DNA of 64,000 nucleotides, taken from Bradyrhizobium stylosanthis (GTDB lineage: Bacteria > Pseudomonadota > Alphaproteobacteria > Rhizobiales > Xanthobacteraceae). Positions within the stretch are counted from its first letter, which is position 1. Each line of letters opens with the position of its first letter. The notes under the pieces are model-generated. The model was not told where the DNA came from and made no database searches. It worked only from the letters and a program-made list of their open reading frames with translations. The position numbers were made by a program, and so were the translations under genes. Shown here piece by piece: positions 17,289-27,810 of the stretch. The stretch lies in assembly GCF_001641335.1 (NCBI RefSeq), contig NZ_LVEM01000001.1, positions 1,028,580 through 1,092,579 on the forward strand, in the 5' to 3' direction.

Positions 17289-17330
17289 GGGTCTTTCGCG
17301 GGCGAAAACCGCCCCTGAAAGACCCTTATT
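17289..17330 (+). terminator. Probable terminator after the caspase-fold gene
   Basis: GGGTCTTTC (17289-17297) pairs perfectly with GAAAGACCC (17317-17325); a smaller GC stem sits inside, and TTATTTCCTT follows. It separates the caspase-fold gene from the rpsB promoter. Confidence 0.65.
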
Positions 17331-17332
17331 TC

Positions 17333-17361
17333 CTTGCTTCTGGCCAAAATCGCGCTATATA
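17333..17361 (+). promoter_or_regulatory. Promoter of the rpsB-tsf cluster
   Basis: CTTGCT at 17333-17338 and CTATATA at 17355-17361 match the alphaproteobacterial CTTGAC/CTATAT housekeeping consensus with a 16-base spacer. This predicts a leader of about 108 bases before the rpsB ATG, room for ribosomal-protein feedback control, though I see no defined motif. Confidence 0.6.
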
Positions 17362-17474
17362 GCGCGCCATCTCACACGGAAGCATGGCTCGCAAGGCCGT
17401 CCGGTGGCAACCGGGGCGACAACGCTCTGTTTTGCTCACACGCTTCCGGAGGAACCAACCGGAGAATTAGAACG

Positions 17475-18470
17475 ATGGCACTGCCCGATTTCACTATGCG
17501 TCAGCTGCTCGAAGCTGGCGTGCACTTTGGTCACCAGTCTCACCGCTGGAATCCGAAAATGGCTCCGTTCATTTTCGGCGCTCGCAACAACATCCACATC
17601 GTCGACCTCGCCCAGACCGTGCCGATGCTGCACACGGCCCTTCAGGCCGTCAGCGACACCGTCGCCAAGGGCGGCCGCATCCTGTTCGTCGGCACCAAGC
17701 GCCAGGCGCAGGACGGCGTTGCTGACGCGGCCAAGCGCTGCGCGCAGTACTTCGTCAACTCGCGCTGGCTCGGCGGCACGCTGACCAACTGGAAGACGAT
17801 CTCGGCCTCGATCAAGCGTCTGCGTCATCTCGACGACGTGCTCTCGGGCGGCGAAGCCAATTCCTACACGAAGAAGGAGCGCCTGACGCTTCAGCGCGAG
17901 CGCGACAAGCTCGACCGCTCGCTCGGCGGCATCAAGGACATGGGCGGTCTGCCCGACCTGATCTTCGTGATCGACACCAACAAGGAAGACATCGCGATCC
18001 AGGAGGCCCAGCGCCTCAACATTCCGGTCGCCGCGATCGTCGACACCAATTCGGATCCGAAGGGCATCACCTATGTGGTCCCCGGCAATGACGACGCCGG
18101 CCGCGCAATTGCGCTGTATTGCGACCTGATCGCGCGCGCCGCGATCGACGGAATCTCGCGTGCCCAGGGCGATTCGGGCATCGACATTGGCGCCTCGGTT
18201 CGTCCGGTCGCCGAAGAGCTGCCGGCGGCGTCCTCGAGCGGTTTCCAGGGCCTTGCGGGTCCCCGCGGCACCGCCGACGACCTCAAGAAGCTCCCGGGCG
18301 TCTCGGGCGCGATCGAGAAGAAGTTCAACGACCTCGGCATCTTCCACTACTGGCAGCTCGCCGAGCTCGACCACGACACCGCGCACACGATCGGCGAAGA
18401 AGTCGGTCTGCCGAGCCGCGCGGATGCGTGGGTGGCCAAGGCCAAGGCGCTGACCGCGGAAGCGGAATAA
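17475..18470 (+). CDS. rpsB: 30S ribosomal protein S2
   Basis: A 331-residue S2. The start [20 protein letters not shown] is the normal N terminus; the open frame extends upstream without coding character. The core includes [12 protein letters not shown] and [12 protein letters not shown]. About 80 C-terminal residues exceed the E. coli protein and end in a helix-hairpin-helix-like segment ([20 protein letters not shown], then YWQLAEL). That extension is common in Rhizobiales. First gene of the translation/envelope cluster. Confidence 0.97.
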   Translation: MALPDFTMRQLLEAGVHFGHQSHRWNPKMAPFIFGARNNIHIVDLAQTVPMLHTALQAVSDTVAKGGRILFVGTKRQAQDGVADAAKRCAQYFVNSRWLGGTLTNWKTISASIKRLRHLDDVLSGGEANSYTKKERLTLQRERDKLDRSLGGIKDMGGLPDLIFVIDTNKEDIAIQEAQRLNIPVAAIVDTNSDPKGITYVVPGNDDAGRAIALYCDLIARAAIDGISRAQGDSGIDIGASVRPVAEELPAASSSGFQGLAGPRGTADDLKKLPGVSGAIEKKFNDLGIFHYWQLAELDHDTAHTIGEEVGLPSRADAWVAKAKALTAEAE

Positions 18471-18484
18471 TCAGAGCGATCGGT

Positions 18485-18505
18485 TGGCCGGATCGGATCC
18501 GGCCA
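18485..18505 (+). terminator. Hairpin between rpsB and tsf, possible attenuator
   Basis: TGGCCGGATC and GATCCGGCCA are perfect 10-base inverted arms one base apart, 14 bases past the rpsB stop. No T-run follows, so it may only reduce read-through or stabilise the upstream message. Confidence 0.4.
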
Positions 18506-18602
18506 CCATTTCATTCAGTTGACGCGAATTCCTGAGATGGACCGCGGCGGGGCAATTGGAGCCACGCCGCGGCAAACCGGCAGGCAAGAAGGATTTTCCA
18601 CG

Positions 18603-19526
18603 ATGGCAACGATCACTGCTGCGATGGTCAAGGATCTGCGCGAGTCCACCGGCGCAGGCATGATGGACTGCAAGGCCGCGCTGACCGAGAACGACGGCAA
18701 CATGGAAGCGGCGCAGGACTGGCTGCGCAAGAAGGGCCTGTCGAAGGCTGCCAAGAAGTCCGGCCGCGTCGCCGCGGAAGGCCTGATCGGTGCGCTCACC
18801 AAGGGCACCAAGGGCGTTGTGGTCGAGGTCAACTCCGAGACCGATTTCGTCGCGCGCAACGGCCAGTTCCAGGGCCTCGTCAAGATGGTCGCCCAGGTCG
18901 CCTTCGACGCCGGTGCCGACGTCGAGAAGATCAAGGCCGCCAAGGTCGGCGACGTCACGGTCGAAGCCGCGATCAATGACGCGATCGCCACCATCGGCGA
19001 GAACATGACGCTGCGCCGTGCCGCTGCTCTCGAAGTCAAGCAGGGCGTGGTGTCGCATTACGTCCACGGTGCGGTCATCGACGGCGCCGGCAAGATGGGC
19101 GTCATCGTCGCGCTGGACTCGCCGGGCAAGGCCGACGAGCTCGCCGCGCTCGGCCGCCAGATCGCGATGCATATCGCGGCCACCAACCCGCTGGCGCTCG
19201 ATCCGTCCGGCCTCGATCCGGCGGTCGTCAAGCGCGAGAAGGACGTGCTCGCCGACAAGTACCGTCAGCAGGGCAAGCCCGAGAACGTGATCGAGAAGAT
19301 CGTCGAGTCCGGCCTGAAGACCTACTACAAGGAAGTCTGCCTGCTCGAGCAGGCCTTCATCCACGACACCGGCAAGTCGGTGGCGCAGGCGGTGAAGGAA
19401 GCCGAGGGCAAGGTCGGCGGCGCTGTGAAGATCGCCGGCTTTGTGCGCTATGCTCTCGGTGAGGGAATCGAGAAGCAGGAAAGCGACTTCGCAGCCGAGG
19501 TCGCGGCGGCCAGCGGCAAGAAGTAA
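18603..19526 (+). CDS. tsf: Elongation factor Ts
   Basis: A 307-residue nucleotide-exchange factor for EF-Tu. The UBA-like N terminus contains [20 protein letters not shown], the EF-Tu contact motif [10 protein letters not shown] follows, and the C-terminal [20 protein letters not shown] is typical. The start has an AAGGA site; the 28 codons upstream are leader. Downstream of rpsB as in most bacteria. Confidence 0.97.
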   Translation: MATITAAMVKDLRESTGAGMMDCKAALTENDGNMEAAQDWLRKKGLSKAAKKSGRVAAEGLIGALTKGTKGVVVEVNSETDFVARNGQFQGLVKMVAQVAFDAGADVEKIKAAKVGDVTVEAAINDAIATIGENMTLRRAAALEVKQGVVSHYVHGAVIDGAGKMGVIVALDSPGKADELAALGRQIAMHIAATNPLALDPSGLDPAVVKREKDVLADKYRQQGKPENVIEKIVESGLKTYYKEVCLLEQAFIHDTGKSVAQAVKEAEGKVGGAVKIAGFVRYALGEGIEKQESDFAAEVAAASGKK

Positions 19527-19586
19527 GCGCCGGAACGTTCCTTCCGGCGTGCCGCCGGAAGCGGCGCCCGGACGAGGAAAGTGCTC

Positions 19587-20303
19587 ATGACTGATCCGGT
19601 CTATCGTCGCGTCGTGATCAAGCTGTCCGGCGAATATCTCGCGGGACAGCAAGGCTTCGGCATCGATCAGCCGACCATGGACCGGGTTGCGGACGATCTG
19701 ATCGCCGCCCGCCAGCTCGGATGCGAGGTTGCGGTCGTGATCGGCGGCGGCAACATCTTCCGCGGTGTCGAGGTGTCGTCCCGCGGCGTGTCGCGTCCGA
19801 CCGGCGACACCATGGGCATGCTCGCCACCATGATGAACTGTCTCGCGCTCGAAGCCACGATCGAGCGCAAGGGGACGCCGGCGAGGGCTCTCTCGGCCTT
19901 CGTCATGCCCGAGGTTTCCGAGCTGTTCACCCGCGCGGCGGCGCACAAATACCTCGCCGAGGGCCGGATCCTGCTGCTTGGCGGCGGAACCGGCAATCCG
20001 TTCTTCACCACCGACACGACCGCGGTGCTGCGTGCCGCCGAAATCGGCGCCCAGGCGGTGCTGAAGGCGACCAATGTCGATGGCGTCTACTCGGCCGACC
20101 CGAAGAAGGACCCAAGCGCCACGCGGTTCGACCGGCTGACGCATTCGCAGGCGATCGAGGGCGGTTACAAGGTGATGGATGCGACCGCCTTCGCGCTTGC
20201 CCGCGAGACGTCACTGCCTATCATCGTGTTTTCGATCGCGGAGCCAGGCTCGATCGGTGCGATTCTGCGTGGCGTCGGCCACGGAACCGTCGTCGCCGGC
20301 TGA
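19587..20303 (+). CDS. pyrH: UMP kinase
   Basis: A 238-residue amino-acid-kinase-fold enzyme that makes UDP from UMP. Motifs: [12 protein letters not shown] at the N terminus, [25 protein letters not shown], and [17 protein letters not shown] in the nucleotide region. The ATG at 19587 follows GAGGAAA. It sits between tsf and frr, the standard order. Confidence 0.97.
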   Translation: MTDPVYRRVVIKLSGEYLAGQQGFGIDQPTMDRVADDLIAARQLGCEVAVVIGGGNIFRGVEVSSRGVSRPTGDTMGMLATMMNCLALEATIERKGTPARALSAFVMPEVSELFTRAAAHKYLAEGRILLLGGGTGNPFFTTDTTAVLRAAEIGAQAVLKATNVDGVYSADPKKDPSATRFDRLTHSQAIEGGYKVMDATAFALARETSLPIIVFSIAEPGSIGAILRGVGHGTVVAG

Positions 20304-20374
20304 CGGCTCATCCAGCGCTCTTTCCGGGAAGGGGCGCGGTGAGGTCGTCGCCGGGATTTTGAAGGAGAAACGTG

Positions 20375-20938
20375 ATGGCCACGGGTAATTTCGACCTCAA
20401 CGAAGTGAAGCGCCGCATGCAGGGCGCCGTCTCCTCGCTCAAGCACGAGCTTGGCGGCCTGCGCACCGGCCGCGCGTCGGCCTCGATGCTCGATCCCGTG
20501 CAGGTCGATGCTTATGGCAGCCACATGCCGCTCAACCAGCTCGCGACCGTCAGCGTGCCCGAGCCGCGCCTGATCTCGGTGCAGGTCTGGGACAAGTCGA
20601 TGGTCAAGGCGGTGGAGAAGGCGATCGTCGATTCCAATCTCGGCCTGTCGCCCGCGACCGAAGGCCAGGTGCTGCGCCTGCGCATCCCCGAGCTCAACGA
20701 GGAGCGGCGCAAGGAGCTGGTAAAGGTCGCGCACAAATACGCGGAAGCCGCCAAGGTCGCCGCGCGCCACGTCCGCCGCGACGGCCTCGACGTGCTCAAG
20801 AAGCTCGAGAAGAATCACGAGATGTCGGAGGACGATCAGAAGCGTCATGCCGACGAGGTGCAGAAGGCGACCGACGGCACCATCGCCGAGATCGACCAGC
20901 TGCTGGCCGCCAAGGAAAAAGAAATCCTCACCGTCTAG
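20375..20938 (+). CDS. frr: Ribosome recycling factor
   Basis: A 187-residue RRF of normal length. Conserved pieces include [35 protein letters not shown], and [20 protein letters not shown]. It splits post-termination ribosomes together with EF-G. A GTG directly before the ATG is an alternative start; AAGGAG precedes both. Confidence 0.97.
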   Translation: MATGNFDLNEVKRRMQGAVSSLKHELGGLRTGRASASMLDPVQVDAYGSHMPLNQLATVSVPEPRLISVQVWDKSMVKAVEKAIVDSNLGLSPATEGQVLRLRIPELNEERRKELVKVAHKYAEAAKVAARHVRRDGLDVLKKLEKNHEMSEDDQKRHADEVQKATDGTIAEIDQLLAAKEKEILTV

Positions 20939-20950
20939 GGCTTTTTTTCC

Positions 20951-21709
20951 ATGTCCAACGCCGCCGCGCCAGCAACGGAAGGGCCCGACCGGTCCGAGGC
21001 GCCTGCGCATGTCGCCATCATCATGGATGGCAACGGGCGTTGGGCGGCCGCACGCGGCCTGCCGCGTGCCGAGGGGCACCGCCGCGGCGTCGAGGCGTTG
21101 CGCCGCGTGGTGCGCGCCTCGCACGAGCTAGGCATCCGCTATCTCACCATCTTCTCGTTCTCGTCGGAGAACTGGTCGCGTCCGGCGAGCGAGATCGGCG
21201 ATCTGTTCGGCCTGCTCCGCCGTTTCATCCGCAACGATCTGGCGAGCCTGCATCGCGACGGCGTCAAGGTCCGCATCATCGGCGAGCGCGACGGGCTCGA
21301 GGGCGACATCTGCGCGCTGCTCAACGAAGCCGAAGAGCTGACGCGCGACAACACGCGCCTCACGCTCGTCGTCGCGTTCAACTACGGCTCGCGCCAGGAG
21401 ATCGCGAAAGCTGCGCAGAAGCTTGCGCGCGAAGTCGCGGAAGGCAAGCGCGACCCCGCCACGATCGACGCCGAGACGCTCGGTGCGCATCTCGATGCGC
21501 CCGACATTCCCGATCCCGATCTGATCATCCGCACCAGCGGCGAGCAGCGCCTCTCCAACTTCCTGATGTGGCAGGCGGCCTATAGCGAGCTGGTCTTCGT
21601 GCCGATCCACTGGCCCGATTTCGACAAGGCGGCGCTGGAAGGCGCGATCGCCGAATTTGCCAGGCGCGAGCGCCGTTTCGGCGGCCTGGTCGCGAAAACC
21701 GCCTCGTGA
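20951..21709 (+). CDS. uppS: Isoprenyl transferase (undecaprenyl diphosphate synthase)
   Basis: A 252-residue cis-prenyltransferase. The signature [13 protein letters not shown] contains catalytic Asp26; [13 protein letters not shown] and the C-terminal [19 protein letters not shown] are family hallmarks. It makes the lipid carrier for peptidoglycan and lipopolysaccharide. Its TGA overlaps the GTG start of cdsA. Confidence 0.96.
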   Translation: MSNAAAPATEGPDRSEAPAHVAIIMDGNGRWAAARGLPRAEGHRRGVEALRRVVRASHELGIRYLTIFSFSSENWSRPASEIGDLFGLLRRFIRNDLASLHRDGVKVRIIGERDGLEGDICALLNEAEELTRDNTRLTLVVAFNYGSRQEIAKAAQKLAREVAEGKRDPATIDAETLGAHLDAPDIPDPDLIIRTSGEQRLSNFLMWQAAYSELVFVPIHWPDFDKAALEGAIAEFARRERRFGGLVAKTAS

Positions 21710-22548
21710 GCGAATCCGACACCGCACCCGCGGGCGCCAAGCCCGCCCCGAGCAACCTCGTGATGCGAGTCCTCGCAGCGCTGGTGCTGGCGCCGGTGAC
21801 CATTGCGATCGCCTATGCCGGCGGCTGGCTGTGGGCGCTTCTCGTCACCCTGGTGTCGATCGGGCTGTTCGCGGAATGGCTGATGGTGGTCGGGGCGGGC
21901 TCGACCGCGCTGACCGGGGCGGGGACGATCGTCATTGCCATGATGGGCTTGTGCGTTGCCGCCGGCGCGCTCAAGACCGCCATCGTCGTCGGCTGCGTCG
22001 GCGGCGCCATCATCATGCTGATCGCGCGCGGCAGGTTCGTCTGGGCCGGGACCGGCTTTGCCTATGCGTCGGCGGCGCTGCTGGCCTCGATCCTGGTGCG
22101 GAAGGATCTCGTCAACGGTTTCGCCGCGCTGATGTTCGTGCTGCTGGTGGTGTGGGCGACGGATATCGGCGGCTATTTCGCCGGCCGCGGCCTTGGCGGC
22201 CCGAAATTGTGGCCGCGGGTGAGCCCGAAGAAGACCTGGGCCGGAGCCCTCGGCGGCTTTGCCGCGAGCCTTGCGGTCGCTTCGGGCTTTGCCGCTTGCG
22301 GGATCGGCAAGCTGGTCCCGCTGCTGCTCGTCAGCGCCGTGCTCTCGGTGGTGTCGCAGCTCGGCGACCTCTTCGAATCCGCGGTGAAGCGGCGGTTCGG
22401 CGTCAAGGATTCCAGTCACTTAATTCCCGGCCATGGCGGGCTTATGGACCGCCTGGACGGCTTTGTTGCGGCCATCCTGGTGGCCTGGATTATCGGCTTT
22501 CTCCGTCACGGTGTGCATAGCGCCGGAAGCGGTCTTATGGTTTGGTGA
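21706..22548 (+). CDS. cdsA: Phosphatidate cytidylyltransferase
   Basis: A 280-residue membrane enzyme making CDP-diacylglycerol. It has about seven hydrophobic segments, and the CDP-alcohol signature at the C terminus ([19 protein letters not shown], then DRLDG) is intact. The GTG start overlaps the uppS stop by four bases, indicating coupled translation. Confidence 0.95.
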   Translation: MSESDTAPAGAKPAPSNLVMRVLAALVLAPVTIAIAYAGGWLWALLVTLVSIGLFAEWLMVVGAGSTALTGAGTIVIAMMGLCVAAGALKTAIVVGCVGGAIIMLIARGRFVWAGTGFAYASAALLASILVRKDLVNGFAALMFVLLVVWATDIGGYFAGRGLGGPKLWPRVSPKKTWAGALGGFAASLAVASGFAACGIGKLVPLLLVSAVLSVVSQLGDLFESAVKRRFGVKDSSHLIPGHGGLMDRLDGFVAAILVAWIIGFLRHGVHSAGSGLMVW

Positions 22549-22552
22549 GGAT

Positions 22553-23776
22553 ATGAGCGCAGTCCCATTGCGTAATAACAGGCTTGCTGCGTCCGACGTT
22601 CGCAGCGTCACGGTTCTCGGCGCCACCGGCTCGATCGGCGACAGCACGATGGATTTGCTGCGCGCTTCGCCCGAGCGCTACCGCGTCGAGGCGCTGACGG
22701 CGAACAGCAATGTCGAAGCGCTGGCCAAGCTCGCGAAGGAATTTTCCGCGCGCTTCGTTGCGATCGCAGACAGCTCGAAGCTCGGTGAGCTCAAGACCGC
22801 GCTTGCGGGGACGAGCACTGAATGCGGCGCCGGCGAAAGCGCGGTGATCGAGGCCGGCGCGCGGCCGGCCGATTGGGTGATGGCGGCGGTCAGCGGCGCG
22901 GCCGGGCTGAAGCCGGCTCTGGCGGCGGTCGATCGCGGCGCGCATGTCGCGCTCGCCAACAAGGAATGTCTCGTCTGCGCCGGCGATTTCTTCATGCAGC
23001 GCGCTGCGAAAGCCGGCGCGTGCATCCTGCCGGCCGATTCCGAGCACAACGCGCTGTTCCAGGCGCTGGCATCGGGCAATCGCGACGAGCTCGTCCGCGT
23101 CATCATCACCGCGTCGGGCGGCCCGTTCCGGACCTGGAAGCCGGCCGATATCGAGCAGGCGACGCTCGAACAGGCGCTCAAGCATCCGAACTGGAGCATG
23201 GGCCAGAAGATCACGATCGACTCCGCCTCGATGATGAACAAGGGGCTCGAGGTGATCGAGGCTTCCTATCTGTTCGCGCTCTCGCCCGACGAAATCGACG
23301 TGCTGGTGCATCCGCAGTCGATCATCCATGGCATGGTGGAATTCTCCGATCGCTCGGTGATGGCCCAGCTCGGCGCCCCCGACATGCGCACGCCGATCGC
23401 GCACTGCCTCGGCTGGCCCGACCGCATCAAGGGGCCGGCGGCCAAGCTGGACCTCGCCAAGATCGGCCAGCTCACCTTCGAGGCGCCGGACTTCGAACGG
23501 TTCCCCGGACTGCGTCTGGCTTTCGACTCGCTCCGGACCGGGAAGGGGGCGACGACGGTCTACAACGCGGCCAACGAGGTCGCGGTCGCCGCTTTCATCG
23601 CCGGCAAGATCCGGTTCGGCGCCATTGCGCGGCTGGTCGAGGCGACGCTGGACGACTGGATCCGGAGCGGAAACCAGGCCCCGATGACATCAGCGGATGA
23701 TGCTATATCTGTTGACCATGTTGCTCGAAATAGAGCCGCCGCCCTATTGCCTCAAATTGCCTTAAAGGCATCCTAG
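22553..23776 (+). CDS. dxr: 1-deoxy-D-xylulose-5-phosphate reductoisomerase
   Basis: A 407-residue enzyme of the MEP isoprenoid pathway. NADPH-binding [10 protein letters not shown] lies near residue 23. The metal and substrate region [14 protein letters not shown], the flexible loop [20 protein letters not shown] and the late [14 protein letters not shown] are present. The ATG at 22553 follows GTGAGG; 40 upstream in-frame codons overlap cdsA and are rejected. It feeds precursors to the adjacent uppS step. Confidence 0.96.
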   Translation: MSAVPLRNNRLAASDVRSVTVLGATGSIGDSTMDLLRASPERYRVEALTANSNVEALAKLAKEFSARFVAIADSSKLGELKTALAGTSTECGAGESAVIEAGARPADWVMAAVSGAAGLKPALAAVDRGAHVALANKECLVCAGDFFMQRAAKAGACILPADSEHNALFQALASGNRDELVRVIITASGGPFRTWKPADIEQATLEQALKHPNWSMGQKITIDSASMMNKGLEVIEASYLFALSPDEIDVLVHPQSIIHGMVEFSDRSVMAQLGAPDMRTPIAHCLGWPDRIKGPAAKLDLAKIGQLTFEAPDFERFPGLRLAFDSLRTGKGATTVYNAANEVAVAAFIAGKIRFGAIARLVEATLDDWIRSGNQAPMTSADDAISVDHVARNRAAALLPQIALKAS

Positions 23777-23820
23777 TTGGTTCGGGGCCAGGGCCTTGCG
23801 GCGCTGGATGAGGGATATCG

Positions 23821-24972
23821 ATGATCGACTTTTTCGTCCATAGTTTCAATACGTTGAGCCATGGGCTCCTCGGTTACGCAGTTCCCTTCCTCTTCGTCCT
23901 GACCATCGTCGTGTTCTTCCATGAGCTCGGCCATTTCCTGGTCGCGCGCTGGGCGGGCGTTCGGGTGTTAACCTTTTCGCTCGGTTTCGGACCTGAGCTG
24001 ATCGGTTTCAACGACCGTCACGGCACCCGCTGGAAGATCTCGGCGATCCCGCTCGGCGGCTACGTCAAGTTCTTCGGCGACGAGAGCGAGGCCTCGACCC
24101 CGTCGGCCGAGTCGCTGGCGGCGATGACGGCCGAGGAGCGCGCCGGCAGCTTCCACCACAAGAAGGTCGGCCCGCGTGCAGCCATCGTCGCGGCCGGACC
24201 GATCGCCAATTTCATCCTGGGCGCGCTGATCTTCGCCGGCATGGCCCTGTATTACGGCAAGCCGAGCACGATCGCGCGCGTCGACGGCGTCGTAGCCGAC
24301 GGTGCGGCGGCCGCAGCCGGCTTCAAGATCGGCGACGTGGTCGTCCAGATCGACGGCAAGCCGATCGAGAGCTTTGCCGACATGCAGCGAATCGTTGCGA
24401 TGAATGCCGGTTCGGCGCTTGCGTTCCAGGTCAAGCGGGACGGGTCCATCGTGTCGCTGACCGCGACCCCGGCGCTGCTCGAGCGCAAGGATCCCTTCGG
24501 CAACAGCCATCGTGTCGGCGTGCTCGGTGTCGAGCACAAATCTCAGGCCGGCGAGGCCTCGACCGCGCCGGTGGGTGTCGGCGAAGCGCTCAAGATCGGC
24601 GTCGAGCAGGTCTGGTTCATCATCACCAGCACCTTCAAGTTCCTGGGCTCGCTGTTCGTCGGAAACGGCAATCCCAACGAGGTCAGCGGTGTCCTCGGAA
24701 TCGCGAAAATGTCGGGGCAGGCGGCCAGCGCCGGGTTCCAGTTCGTGATCAACCTCTGCGCGGTGCTGTCGGTGTCGATCGGCCTGCTGAACCTGTTCCC
24801 GATCCCGCTGCTCGATGGCGGTCACCTTATGTTCTATGCGGCGGAGGTCGTCCGCGGCCGGCCGCTGTCGGAGCGGACGCAGGAGATGGGGTTCCGAATC
24901 GGGCTGGGTTTGGTGCTGATGTTGATGGTGTTTGCCACCTACAACGACATCCTGCGGATGGCAGCTTCCTGA
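23821..24972 (+). CDS. rseP: RIP zinc metalloprotease RseP
   Basis: A 383-residue site-2 protease of the inner membrane. Zinc motif HELGH is at residues 34-38 in the first helix, and the second metal motif is LFPIPLLDGGH with Asp332. One PDZ domain is visible around residues 130-215 (VVADGAAAAAGFKIGDVVVQ), fewer than the two in E. coli, common in alphaproteobacteria. It cleaves membrane-bound anti-sigma factors and signal peptides. Next to bamA as usual. Confidence 0.95.
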   Translation: MIDFFVHSFNTLSHGLLGYAVPFLFVLTIVVFFHELGHFLVARWAGVRVLTFSLGFGPELIGFNDRHGTRWKISAIPLGGYVKFFGDESEASTPSAESLAAMTAEERAGSFHHKKVGPRAAIVAAGPIANFILGALIFAGMALYYGKPSTIARVDGVVADGAAAAAGFKIGDVVVQIDGKPIESFADMQRIVAMNAGSALAFQVKRDGSIVSLTATPALLERKDPFGNSHRVGVLGVEHKSQAGEASTAPVGVGEALKIGVEQVWFIITSTFKFLGSLFVGNGNPNEVSGVLGIAKMSGQAASAGFQFVINLCAVLSVSIGLLNLFPIPLLDGGHLMFYAAEVVRGRPLSERTQEMGFRIGLGLVLMLMVFATYNDILRMAAS

Positions 24973-24989
24973 TAGGGGCTTTTTTGTGG

Positions 24990-25007
24990 CGTTGCTGATC
25001 AGCAACG
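24990..25007. repeat. Perfect 18-bp palindrome before bamA
   Basis: CGTTGCTGATCAGCAACG reads the same on both strands. It lies 18 bases after the rseP stop and 140 bases before bamA. It may be a regulator site or a weak hairpin; no T-run follows. Confidence 0.4.
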
Positions 25008-25147
25008 TCTTGGAATGAAATTGAAATTACGGCGCTTTCGGCCGTTTGCGGCGTGAGCGAAATTGGCTACAAGCGGCCTGAACTTGGGGAATCTCCGGAC
25101 CGGCGTTGGGGTTGGGTCTGGCACGGAATGATAAGGGCGCGTTGCGC

Positions 25148-27685
25148 ATGAAGTTTGGACTGCGACTCCGGGGGGGCTTGCTCGCAACCCTGATCATGTT
25201 CGGCGCGCCGGTGGCTGCCCCGGTTGGGGCTGTTTTTGTGTCTTCGTCTGCGCTCGCTCAGACCGTTCAGTCGATTTCCGTCGAAGGAAATCGCCGTGTC
25301 GAGGTGGAGACGATCCGCTCCTATTTCAAGCCGGGCCCGGGCGGCCGCCTGGATCAGGGCGCCATCGATGACGGCCTCAAGGCCCTGATCGAGACCGGCC
25401 TGTTCCAGGACGTCAGGATCAATCGCGGCCCCGGTGGCCAGGTCATTGTCTCCGTGGTGGAAAACCCGGTGATTGGCCGCATTGCCTTCGAGGGCAACAA
25501 GAAGATCAAGGACGAGCAGCTCACCGGCGAGGTCCAGTCCAAGGCGCGCGGAACCTTCTCCCGTGCCATGGTGCAGTCCGACACGCTGCGAATCGCTGAA
25601 ATCTATCGCCGCTCCGGCCGCTACGACGTGCGCGTCACGCCCGAAGTCATCGAGCAGCCGAACAACCGCGTCGACCTCATCTTCACGATCGTCGAAGGCT
25701 CCAAGACCGGCGTGAAGTCGATCGACTTCGTCGGCAACGTCGCGTTCTCGTCCTACCGCCTGCGGGACGTCATCAAGACGCGCGAATCGAATCTGCTCAG
25801 CTTCCTTGCCAGCGGCGACATCTACGATCCCGATCGCGTCGAGGCCGACCGCGACCTGCTGCGCCGCTTCTATCTCAAGAACGGCTTCGCCGACGTCCAG
25901 GTCGTGGCCGCGCTGACCGAATACGATCCGGAGAAGAAGGGCTTCAACGTCACCTTCAAGATCGAGGAAGGCTCGCAGTACCGCGTCGGCGCGGTCGACT
26001 TCCGCACCAGCATTCCAAACTTCGATCCCTCATCGATGCGCGGCTATTCGCGCGTCAATGTCGGGTCGCTCTACAACGTCGAATCGGTCGAGAAGTCGGT
26101 CGAGGAGATGCAGATCGAGGCCTCGCGCCGCGGTTATGCCTTCGCCGTGGTCCGTCCCGGCGGCGACCGCAATTTCGAGGCGCACACCGTGTCCGTCGTG
26201 TTCAACATCGACGAGGGCCCGCGCACCTATATCGAGCGCATCAATCTGCGCGGCAACACCCGCACGCGCGACTACGTGATCCGCCGCGAGTTCGACATCT
26301 CCGAGGGCGATGCCTACAACCGCGCGCTGGTCGATCGTGCCGAGCGGCGCCTGAAGAACCTCGACTACTTCAAGTCCATCAAGATCACGACGGAGCCCGG
26401 CTCGTCGAGCGACCGCGTCATCCTGATCGTCGACATGGAAGAGAAGTCGACCGGCGACTTCTCGATCTCGGGCGGCTATTCCACGACCGACGGCGCGCTG
26501 GCCGAAGTGTCGGTGTCCGAGCGCAACCTGCTGGGCCGCGGCCTGTTCGCCAAGGCGGCGGTGACCTACGGCCAGTATGCACGAGGCTATTCGCTGTCGT
26601 TCGTCGAGCCGTATCTGCTCGACTACCGCGTCGCGCTGGGCCTCGACCTCTATCAGCGTGAGCAGAAGTCCAACAGCTACATCTCCTACGGCACCAAGAC
26701 GCTCGGCTTCTCGCCGCGCCTCGGCTTCTCCTTGCGTGAAGATCTGGCGCTCCAGGTGCGCTACTCGATCTATCGGCAGGAAATCTCGCTGCCGTACTAC
26801 CTGGCGAACTGTAACAACGTCGTCGGTTCAGCGGCGTTCAACCCGAGCCCGGCCTTCGTCAATTCCAATGGCGGCGTTCCGGACCTGAGCTCGACCAACG
26901 GCCTCGGCTGCTACAGCGACGGCGAAGCTTCGCTGCCGGTGCGCAAGGAGCTTGCCAACGGCAAGACCCTGACCTCGGCGCTCGGCTACACGCTCAGCTA
27001 CAACACGCTGGACAACAACAAGAACCCGACCGACGGTCTGCTCATCGACTTCCGGCAGGACTTCGCCGGCGTCGGCGGCGACGTCTCCTATCTGAAGACC
27101 GTTGCGGACGGTAAGTACTACACCCCGCTGGTCTCGGACATCGTCGGCCTCGTCCATCTCCAGGGCGGTATCCTGACCAAGATGGGCAGCGATCTGCGCA
27201 TGCTCGACCACTTCCAGATGGGCCCGAACCTGGTTCGCGGCTTCGCTCCGAACGGCATCGGTCCCCGCGATCTGAATCCCTTCGGCACGCAGGATGCGCT
27301 CGGCGGCACCAAGTATTGGGGTGCTTCGTTCGAATTGCAGATGCCGTTCTGGTTCCTGCCGAAGGAAGTGGGTCTGAAGGGCGCGGTCTATGCCGATGCC
27401 GGTGGCCTCTTCGATTATCAGGGACCGACGACGTGGTCGCTGACGAACGAAATGACCACGCCCAAGAACTCGAACTGCGTGCCGTCGACCGTCAATCCGC
27501 CCACGGCCGGAACTTGTACTGGCCTGGTGTACGACAACGGCAACACCGTTCGTTCGTCGGTCGGTGTCGGCCTGATCTGGCAGTCGCCGTTCGGTCCGCT
27601 GCGGTTCGACTACGCGGTTCCGCTCACCAAGGGCAAGTACGACCGCACGCAGGAGTTCCGGTTCGGCGGCGGCACCACGTTCTAA
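25148..27685 (+). CDS. bamA: Outer membrane protein assembly factor BamA
   Basis: An 845-residue Omp85 protein. A signal peptide ends near ALAQ, then five POTRA domains run to about residue 420 (opening QSISVEGNRRVEVETIRSYF), followed by a 16-strand barrel. The conserved barrel loop VRGF (NLVRGFAPNGIGPRD) is present, and the protein ends in an aromatic strand with terminal Phe (FRFGGGTTF). The ATG at 25148 is chosen because the signal peptide begins there. It inserts outer-membrane barrels such as the one at 8122. Confidence 0.96.
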   Translation: MKFGLRLRGGLLATLIMFGAPVAAPVGAVFVSSSALAQTVQSISVEGNRRVEVETIRSYFKPGPGGRLDQGAIDDGLKALIETGLFQDVRINRGPGGQVIVSVVENPVIGRIAFEGNKKIKDEQLTGEVQSKARGTFSRAMVQSDTLRIAEIYRRSGRYDVRVTPEVIEQPNNRVDLIFTIVEGSKTGVKSIDFVGNVAFSSYRLRDVIKTRESNLLSFLASGDIYDPDRVEADRDLLRRFYLKNGFADVQVVAALTEYDPEKKGFNVTFKIEEGSQYRVGAVDFRTSIPNFDPSSMRGYSRVNVGSLYNVESVEKSVEEMQIEASRRGYAFAVVRPGGDRNFEAHTVSVVFNIDEGPRTYIERINLRGNTRTRDYVIRREFDISEGDAYNRALVDRAERRLKNLDYFKSIKITTEPGSSSDRVILIVDMEEKSTGDFSISGGYSTTDGALAEVSVSERNLLGRGLFAKAAVTYGQYARGYSLSFVEPYLLDYRVALGLDLYQREQKSNSYISYGTKTLGFSPRLGFSLREDLALQVRYSIYRQEISLPYYLANCNNVVGSAAFNPSPAFVNSNGGVPDLSSTNGLGCYSDGEASLPVRKELANGKTLTSALGYTLSYNTLDNNKNPTDGLLIDFRQDFAGVGGDVSYLKTVADGKYYTPLVSDIVGLVHLQGGILTKMGSDLRMLDHFQMGPNLVRGFAPNGIGPRDLNPFGTQDALGGTKYWGASFELQMPFWFLPKEVGLKGAVYADAGGLFDYQGPTTWSLTNEMTTPKNSNCVPSTVNPPTAGTCTGLVYDNGNTVRSSVGVGLIWQSPFGPLRFDYAVPLTKGKYDRTQEFRFGGGTTF

Positions 27686-27810
27686 CGTGAACAGCACGGC
27701 ACGATCCGGATCGTTGGAGCCGGTTTCCGAAAAGGATCGTGCCAGTCCAAGAGATGAGGCATGATGCGGCCTTGCCGCTTCATGCCGAAGCCGGACCGCG
27801 ACGGGGTGGA

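Noticed and set aside
22433..22552. N-terminal extension of Dxr
   Set aside because: It overlaps cdsA in another frame, and the NADPH motif sits at the normal distance from the ATG at 22553.
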